From Citrobacter sp. FP75 (GTDB taxonomy: Bacteria > Pseudomonadota > Gammaproteobacteria > Enterobacterales > Enterobacteriaceae), in contig NZ_JAFDOE010000001.1 of assembly GCF_018342065.1 (NCBI RefSeq), forward strand, positions 1,054,001-1,118,000: DNA of 64,000 bases, in the 5' to 3' direction. Made by a program: the position numbers and the translations under genes. Positions 57,395-64,000 of this stretch are shown here, in pieces. Below the pieces are notes generated by a model, which did no database searches, was not told the DNA's origin, and saw only the letters and a list, made by a program, of their open reading frames with translations. The first letter of the stretch is position 1. Every line of letters begins with the position of its first letter.

Positions 57395-58231
57395 GTGTCT
57401 GGCTTAGTCTCTTCTGTTCGTCGAACTCTGTTTCGAACATTATTCGATTTAAACACACGCTCGGGGCGCCGTTTTGAAGGAATGTGCGCGCTGTTCGCAT
57501 TGCTTAGCGTAATAGTTATCTTCATTGAGTCTGGGGTTGGGACGCAATACCATTTAACCTACGATGAATGGCATATTTTTGTCTGGCTGGAAGTGTTTAT
57601 TACTCTGGTCTTTACCATCGAATATCTGCTTCGCTTATGTTGCTGGTCTAATCCCGCAAAATATGTGTTTAGCTTTTGGGGAATTATTGATCTTGCCACC
57701 ATCCTGCCGCTGTATGTGATGTGGCTCTGGCCGGAAATCAGTTTGAGCTATGTTTTCGCCTGGCGCGCGATGCGTGTGTTGCGCGTACTGCGTATTCTCA
57801 AACTGCTGCGCTTTATGCCTTCACTGCGCGTGTTCTGGAACGCAATAAAAAGCGCCCGTCATCAGTTGGTCCTGTTCTACTCTTTTATTGCCATTTTGAT
57901 GATTATTTTCGGCGCGCTGATGTATCTCATTGAGGGGCCGAAGTATGGATTTGATACGCTGAATGCGTCGGTGTACTGGGCAATAGTGACGGTAACGACG
58001 GTCGGTTATGGGGATATTGTGCCGCATACGCCGCTGGGCCGCATGGTGGCATCAGTGCTTATCCTGATCGGCTATTCTGTGATTGCCATCCCGACAGGAT
58101 TGATCACCACGCACATGAGCAGCGCGTTTCAGCATCGGCAGAATCAGCGCAAATGCCCTCAGTGCCAGCAGCATCAGCATGAGCACAGCGCGCAATTTTG
58201 TAACCGCTGTGGAAGTAAGCTTCCCGATTAA
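57395..58231 (+). CDS. Voltage-gated potassium channel-like protein with a zinc ribbon
   Basis: A 278-residue six-helix channel. S4 carries regularly spaced arginines (WRAMRVLRVLRILKLLRFMP, about 125-144), and the selectivity filter TVTTVGYGD near 208-216 marks a K+ channel. After S6 the cytoplasmic tail ends in a four-Cys zinc ribbon, CPQCQQHQHEHSAQFCNRC, instead of the RCK domain of E. coli Kch, so it is a different subfamily. The start is GTG at 57395 with TGAGGTAAAT upstream. It is 45 bases after oppF and could be partly cotranscribed. E. coli K-12 has no such gene here; Salmonella has a similar channel, as far as I recall. Confidence 0.88.
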   Translation: MSGLVSSVRRTLFRTLFDLNTRSGRRFEGMCALFALLSVIVIFIESGVGTQYHLTYDEWHIFVWLEVFITLVFTIEYLLRLCCWSNPAKYVFSFWGIIDLATILPLYVMWLWPEISLSYVFAWRAMRVLRVLRILKLLRFMPSLRVFWNAIKSARHQLVLFYSFIAILMIIFGALMYLIEGPKYGFDTLNASVYWAIVTVTTVGYGDIVPHTPLGRMVASVLILIGYSVIAIPTGLITTHMSSAFQHRQNQRKCPQCQQHQHEHSAQFCNRCGSKLPD

Positions 58232-58234
58232 ATA

Positions 58235-58260
58235 AAAAAAGCTGCGTGAGCAGCTTTTTT
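58235..58260. terminator. Bidirectional terminator between channel gene and yciU
   Basis: AAAAAAGCTGC / GCAGCTTTTTT with loop GTGA, between convergent genes. Confidence 0.88.
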
Positions 58261-58267
58261 GTCTGGA

Positions 58268-60092
<1,825 letters not shown>

Positions 60093-60234
60093 AAATTTAA
60101 AAATCCTTTTGAAAGCGTATTGTTAAGAGTTTACGCATCAGGATTCATCTGGCAAATAAAAACACGGGAAAACTACTGGTCTGCCTTCGGTCTGGCGGTA
60201 TAATGTCCGCTCTGTGACTGTAAGAGTAGTTAAC

Positions 60235-60408
60235 ATGAAGCGTAGTAGAACGGAAGTGGGGCGCTGGCGGATGCAGCGTCAGGCTAGCCGCCGTAAAGCG
60301 CGTTGGCTTGAAGGACAATCGCGCCGTAACATGCGCATCCACACCATCAGAAAGTGCATTCTCAACCATCAACGTAACTCGTTGCTGTTTGCAATCCACG
60401 GTATCTGA
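60235..60408 (+). CDS. yciY: Small basic protein YciY
   Basis: A 57-residue protein, very rich in Arg and Lys (MKRSRTEVGRWRMQRQASRR), ending RNSLLFAIHGI. It matches E. coli YciY over its whole length by recall. A frame extends 21 bases upstream to a GTG, but the ATG at 60235 gives the E. coli start. Function unknown; the charge suggests RNA or membrane contact. Divergent from clsA and convergent with yciI. Confidence 0.85.
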   Translation: MKRSRTEVGRWRMQRQASRRKARWLEGQSRRNMRIHTIRKCILNHQRNSLLFAIHGI

Positions 60409-60411
60409 TCA

Positions 60412-60435
60412 AAAAGGGCACCGCTGGCGGTGCCC
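60412..60435 (-). terminator. Terminator of yciI
   Basis: GGGCACCG / CGGTGCCC with a short loop, then AAAAA on the plus strand (U run for yciI). It may serve yciY as well. Confidence 0.7.
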
Positions 60436-60460
60436 AATGTTTGCTTGTTCGTTGTGTTTA

Positions 60461-60757
60461 TTAAAATACTTTTTTATACGGTTTTACTGAAACCTGCGCG
60501 TAAACACCTGCCGCTACATACGGGTCAGCTTCTGCCCACGCCTGTGCTGCTTCCAGTGATTCAAATTCGGCAATCACGGTTGAACCGGTAAATCCTGCCG
60601 CGCCCGGGTCGTTGCTATCTACTGCGGGCATAGGACCTGCGGTCAACAAACGTCCTTCGTCATGAAGTAATTGCAGACGTGCCAGATGCGCTGGGCGCAC
60701 CGAAAGCCGTTTTTCGAGAGAATCGGCGATATCTTGACCATAAATTACATACAGCAC
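60461..60757 (-). CDS. yciI: YciI family protein
   Basis: A 98-residue ferredoxin-like (dimeric alpha-beta barrel) protein, close to E. coli YciI. The conserved His/Asp dyad candidate is in [20 protein letters not shown], and the C-terminus has [19 protein letters not shown]. Function not established; Haemophilus YciI was the structural model. Divergent from tonB. Confidence 0.93.
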   Translation of the reverse strand: MLYVIYGQDIADSLEKRLSVRPAHLARLQLLHDEGRLLTAGPMPAVDSNDPGAAGFTGSTVIAEFESLEAAQAWAEADPYVAAGVYAQVSVKPYKKVF

Positions 60758-60916
60758 GGGTAGCGCTCCTTGAACGGTAAAAGTCGTTAATTACGTTATT
60801 GGAAAGGCTTTATAACTGCAACGGAAAGATAACCGATTTGTTAAGCCCACATTTTTGAAATGGTTTATTATCATAAAATCGCGTTTTAAATGCCGCTTAG
60901 CGCCATGGGCTTATTG

Positions 60917-60935
60917 AATATGATTGCTATTTGCA
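60917..60935 (+). promoter_or_regulatory. Possible Fur site in the tonB promoter
   Basis: AATATGATTGCTATTTGCA lies about 50-65 bases before the tonB start and resembles the Fur-bound segment of the E. coli tonB promoter. The match to the 19-base Fur consensus is only partial. Confidence 0.4.
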
Positions 60936-60981
60936 TTTAAAATCAGGGCCTGGTTTTTTAACTGAAACGATTATGACTTCA

Positions 60982-61698
60982 ATGACCCTTGATTTACCTC
61001 GTCGCTTTCCCTGGTCGACGTTACTTTCCGTCGGCATTCATGGTGCTGTAGTGGCAGGGCTACTGTATACCTCGGTACATCAGGTTATTGAACTGCCTGC
61101 GCCCGCGCAGCCGATTTCTGTCACGATGGTCGCACCTGCTGACCTCGAACCACCGGAGGTCGTTCAGCCGCCACCGGAGCCCGTTGTGGAGCCTGAACCG
61201 GAACCCGAGCCGATTCCTGAGCCGCCAAAAGAGGCACCGGTTGTCATTGAGAAACCGAAGCCGAAGCCAAAACCAAAGCCTAAACCGGTGAAGAAGGTTC
61301 AGGAGCAACCGAAGCGTGACGTTAAACCGGTAGAGTCGCACCCGACCGCACCGGTTGAAAACACTGCGCCTGCGCGTTCGACCACCAGTACTGCACCAGC
61401 GACCAGCAAACCGGCCGTGAGTGCGCCTGCTGGCCCGCGTGCGCTGAGCCGTAATCAGCCACAGTACCCGGCACGTGCGCAGGCGCTGCGTATTGAAGGT
61501 CGCGTAAAAGTGAAATTTGACGTGACGTCAGATGGACGGGTTGAGAATGTGGAGGTACTTTCCGCGCAGCCTGCCAACATGTTCGAACGCGAAGTGAAGA
61601 ATGCCATGCGCAGATGGCGCTACGAGGCAGGAAAACCCGGCTCCGGGCTGGTGGTGAATATTGTCTTCCGTCTGAACGGTACGACGCAGATCGAGTAA
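60982..61698 (+). CDS. tonB: Energy transducer TonB
   Basis: Couples proton motive force, via ExbB-ExbD, to outer membrane receptors for iron complexes and cobalamin. From the ATG at 60982 (MTLDLPRRFPWSTLL) it has 238 residues; an ATG three codons earlier (60973) is an alternative. It has an N-terminal signal anchor with the conserved His (VGIHGAVVAGLLY), a Pro-rich spanning region with Glu-Pro and Lys-Pro runs (about 65-105), and the receptor-contacting C-terminal domain SRNQPQYPARAQALRIEGRV. Relevant to this window because the BtuFCD-type importer would depend on a TonB-dependent corrinoid receptor elsewhere. Confidence 0.96.
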   Translation: MTLDLPRRFPWSTLLSVGIHGAVVAGLLYTSVHQVIELPAPAQPISVTMVAPADLEPPEVVQPPPEPVVEPEPEPEPIPEPPKEAPVVIEKPKPKPKPKPKPVKKVQEQPKRDVKPVESHPTAPVENTAPARSTTSTAPATSKPAVSAPAGPRALSRNQPQYPARAQALRIEGRVKVKFDVTSDGRVENVEVLSAQPANMFEREVKNAMRRWRYEAGKPGSGLVVNIVFRLNGTTQIE

Positions 61699-61705
61699 GA
61701 AGTAA

Positions 61706-61735
61706 GCCGGATGAGACGGTACGCCGCCATCCGGC
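61706..61735. repeat. REP element between tonB and yciA
   Basis: GCCGGATGAGACGGTACGCC followed by GCCATCCGGC is a REP-type palindrome between convergent genes. Confidence 0.75.
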
Positions 61736-61778
61736 AATTGTCACGGTGATGGCCTGATAGTGACGTTAGCGCGTTTTA

Positions 61779-62180
61779 TCAGGCTGATGCGGGGATCGGA
61801 CGGGGTTTGCCGTCTTTATCGACAGCCACGTAGATAAATAATGCTTCGGTGGCCTTGTAGCGCTGCCCAATTGGCTCCGATGCCACTTTCTTAACCCAGA
61901 CTTCAATATTGATGCTGATTGACGTGGTGCCACGTTTCACACAACGCGCATAGCAACAAACCACGTCACCCACGGCAACCGGGCGTAAAAAACTCATTCC
62001 TTCCACTCGCACCGTTACCACACGACCGTGTGCGATTTCTTTGGCCTGAATAGCGCCACCAATATCCATCTGTGACATCAGCCAACCGCCAAAAATATCG
62101 CCGTTAGCGTTGGTATCGGCAGGCATGGCCAGAGTACGTAAAACCAGCTCACCCTGAGGGGTGTTATTCGTTGTTGTCAT
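61779..62180 (-). CDS. yciA: Acyl-CoA thioesterase YciA
   Basis: A hexameric hot-dog-fold thioesterase acting on a wide range of acyl-CoAs. The 133-residue protein has the active-site stretch PADTNANGDIFGGWLMSQMD and the GDVVCCYARCVKRGTTSI region. Length equals E. coli YciA. Same strand as yciB, 154 bases downstream of it. Confidence 0.95.
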   Translation of the reverse strand: MTTTNNTPQGELVLRTLAMPADTNANGDIFGGWLMSQMDIGGAIQAKEIAHGRVVTVRVEGMSFLRPVAVGDVVCCYARCVKRGTTSISINIEVWVKKVASEPIGQRYKATEALFIYVAVDKDGKPRPIPASA

Positions 62181-62334
62181 TGTAGAACCGACTGTAGAGA
62201 AAGATTACAGGCGGATGCTACTAGAATTTTTGGGCTGAGAACAGAGGGGATACGGCGCGCAACGCAGTGTTAGGGGGAGAGAAGAACGTAGTGGAATAAA
62301 AATTCGCCAGATCCGCAGATCTGGCGAACGGTTA

Positions 62335-62874
62335 TTACGATTTATCTTCCTGTGGCAGATGGCGGTATATATAAACCCCGCTCAGCAGCGTGAAGACCAA
62401 CGTCAGGGCGGTTAAGCCGAACACTTTGAAGTTAACCCAGATATTTTGCGGCAGCCAAAACGCGATGTAGATATTCGCCAGGCCGCACAGGATGAAAAAG
62501 ACGGCCCAGGCCAGGTTCAGTTTCGACCACACCGGTTGCGGCAGCGTCAGCTCTTTGCCTAACATGCGCTGGATCAGCGGCTTTTTCATCACCCACTGGC
62601 TTATCAGTAAGGCCCCCGCAAAGAGTCCATAAATCACCGTTACCTTCCACTTAATGAATTCATCGTTGTGGAAGAAAATGGTCAGGCCGCCAAATACGGC
62701 CACCAGAATAAAGGTGAATAACGCCATCTTCTCGACCTTGCGATAGCGAACCCAGCTGTAAATCAGCACCACGGCCGTCGCGACAATGAGCGCTGAGGTC
62801 GCCGCATAGATGTCATAAAGCTTATAAAAAGCGAAAAAGACAACCAGCGGTAAAAAATCAAGAAACTGCTTCAT
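62335..62874 (-). CDS. yciB: Intracellular septation / inner membrane protein YciB
   Basis: A 179-residue inner membrane protein (formerly IspZ or IspA family) with five hydrophobic segments; homologues affect septation in Shigella, and E. coli YciB interacts with envelope-synthesis proteins. Family marks are [20 protein letters not shown] at the start and [20 protein letters not shown]. It follows yciC after 56 bases on the same strand. Confidence 0.94.
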   Translation of the reverse strand: MKQFLDFLPLVVFFAFYKLYDIYAATSALIVATAVVLIYSWVRYRKVEKMALFTFILVAVFGGLTIFFHNDEFIKWKVTVIYGLFAGALLISQWVMKKPLIQRMLGKELTLPQPVWSKLNLAWAVFFILCGLANIYIAFWLPQNIWVNFKVFGLTALTLVFTLLSGVYIYRHLPQEDKS

Positions 62875-62930
62875 TCTTCGATTCCGTAATCAAAAAAGCA
62901 TCGACCGGGAGGCCGGGATGCATACAGGGT

Positions 62931-63674
62931 TTATTGGCGAATCAGCATATACAGGCGGAACAAATAGATTAGCAAAACGGCAGAAATCATATTGCTCAGC
63001 GTATTCGCCACTACCGCACCAACGTTCGGCGTTAATACTGCAAAAGTGGGTGCCAACAGCAACAGTGACGTTTTTGCCAGCAGCCAACCGATCACCGCGG
63101 GCGCAACCAGTCGCATATTAGACCACGCCAGACGCATACTGTTGCGCATCGCGACAAAGACACCCATTTTGTCCTGAACCATCATCACTGGCGCAAGCGA
63201 CAGCAGAATGGCCAACAGAATGCCGGGAACAACGACCAGCATAATACCGATTTGCACCAGCAGGGTAGTCAGAAAAATCAGAATAAACAGCTTAGGCAAT
63301 ACCGGCGCACTGGCGCCAATCGCCCGCAGCGCACTGACCCGATGGCCTGCTGAAATTAACTGAATCATCAGAATAATGCCGCCGGCGAGGATTGCATTGC
63401 CAATGAGTCCAGAAAACGTCGATGCCGCAGATGCGCGTAACAGGATTTGCTGTTGTTCCGGTGTCATGTTCTGTACCAGATCGAACAGTCCCACACTGTT
63501 GGTTATCTGATCCCCTTCACTGAGTTGCGCAATCTGCGCGTCGCTGGGGGAAAAAGCATGCCCTAACACCACTGTGATAAACGCGCACAACAGCGATACC
63601 AGTAAGATGGTAATGAATTGATTGCGGAAAAAGTTTCCCGTGTCACGGTAAACGGACTTCGCCGTGATTGACAT
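62931..63674 (-). CDS. yciC: Inner membrane protein YciC
   Basis: A 247-residue member of the UPF0259 family with six hydrophobic segments; function unknown. I chose the ATG at 63674 ([18 protein letters not shown]), the E. coli start, with AAGGAGAG upstream; a frame to 63704 adds ten unsupported residues. Recognisable stretch: [20 protein letters not shown]. In E. coli ompW is divergent from it, and here the control region of ompW begins near the window end. Confidence 0.94.
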   Translation of the reverse strand: MSITAKSVYRDTGNFFRNQFITILLVSLLCAFITVVLGHAFSPSDAQIAQLSEGDQITNSVGLFDLVQNMTPEQQQILLRASAASTFSGLIGNAILAGGIILMIQLISAGHRVSALRAIGASAPVLPKLFILIFLTTLLVQIGIMLVVVPGILLAILLSLAPVMMVQDKMGVFVAMRNSMRLAWSNMRLVAPAVIGWLLAKTSLLLLAPTFAVLTPNVGAVVANTLSNMISAVLLIYLFRLYMLIRQ

Positions 63675-63906
63675 GCACTCTCCTTGAGTTTTGCAGGTGT
63701 TCATTTGCGGGCAATTGTACCCTGGATAACTCTACAGTGGCAGCATCGCAAGGTGTATGGAAAAGCATATCTTTGTAAAGCGCCGGTAATTTTTGGCTAT
63801 GACTTCAGCGCTATGCAAGAACGCTGGTTGTTCCGTGTACACCATGGCGTCCATACGCCTGTTACCATCGGTGGGGAAATGCTTGCGAGGTGGAAATATA
63901 TCAAAA

Positions 63907-63965
63907 TTGATCTGAATTAAGTTAACCAGGATTTTGAATACAAGTTCTAACTTAATCTGGATCAA
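63907..63965 (+). promoter_or_regulatory. Two FNR sites of the ompW control region
   Basis: TTGAT-CTGA-ATTAA (63907-63920) and TTAAT-CTGG-ATCAA (63952-63965) each match the FNR consensus in nine of ten conserved bases. Their centres are exactly 45 bases apart, the spacing reported for the -126.5 and -81.5 sites of E. coli ompW. That would place the ompW start near 64040, outside the window. The 326 bases 63675-64000 hold no gene. Confidence 0.65.
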
Positions 63966-64000
63966 TAAATGTTAAATTACAGGCCTTAATGTGATCTGTG

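Noticed and set aside
63684-63920. A 78-codon plus-strand frame and a 77-codon minus-strand frame between yciC and the window end
   Set aside because: They overlap each other and the ompW FNR sites; neither resembles a protein I know.

Overview
The window is a stretch of enterobacterial chromosome. Its gene order is almost that of the E. coli K-12 region from ychF-pth to tonB-yciABC-ompW, and most proteins match their E. coli counterparts at near-full length. The base composition, a Sel1-repeat gene beside the tRNA-Tyr genes, a Kv-type channel after oppF and the absence of chaB suggest a Citrobacter- or Salmonella-like member of the Enterobacteriaceae rather than E. coli itself. The genus is an inference. 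I see no insertion sequence, prophage or CRISPR array.

Layout. 1-2,100: the end of a sensor histidine kinase and an AT-rich islet carrying yeeN. 2,100-4,450: ychF, pth, ychH. 4,450-11,800: an accessory block inserted between ychH and dauA, which are neighbours in E. coli. 11,800-21,900: dauA, prs, ispE, lolB, then hemA-prfA-prmC-sirB2-sirB1-kdsA. 21,900-26,600: chaA, chaC, a DUF1883 protein, ychN, ychO. 26,600-37,900: narL-narX, narK and narGHJI, the respiratory nitrate reductase system with FNR and NarL sites. 38,000-40,400: a Sel1-repeat protein and the tyr tRNA operon, whose first tRNA has become a tRNA/rtT fusion relic. 40,400-50,900: purU, ychJ, rssA, rssB, galU, hns, tdk, adhE, ychE. 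51,600-57,400: oppABCDF with an attenuator and an ERIC element between oppA and oppB. 57,400-64,000: a potassium channel, yciU, clsA, yciY, yciI, tonB, yciA, yciB, yciC and the upstream half of the ompW control region.

The most interesting part is the accessory block. Seven genes read on the minus strand in one tightly packed series: a BtuFCD-type ABC importer (binding protein, permease, ATPase), a type 1 copper protein of the pseudoazurin kind, and a complete cytochrome bc1 complex (Rieske protein, cytochrome b, cytochrome c1). A well-preserved cobalamin riboswitch lies in the leader, a hairpin in front of the first gene covers its ribosome binding site, and a perfect FNR box sits at the class II distance from a good -10 element upstream of the riboswitch. 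Escherichia and Salmonella have no bc1 complex, so this looks like an oxygen- and corrinoid-controlled electron transfer branch from quinol through bc1 and pseudoazurin to an unknown periplasmic acceptor. No terminal reductase lies in the window.
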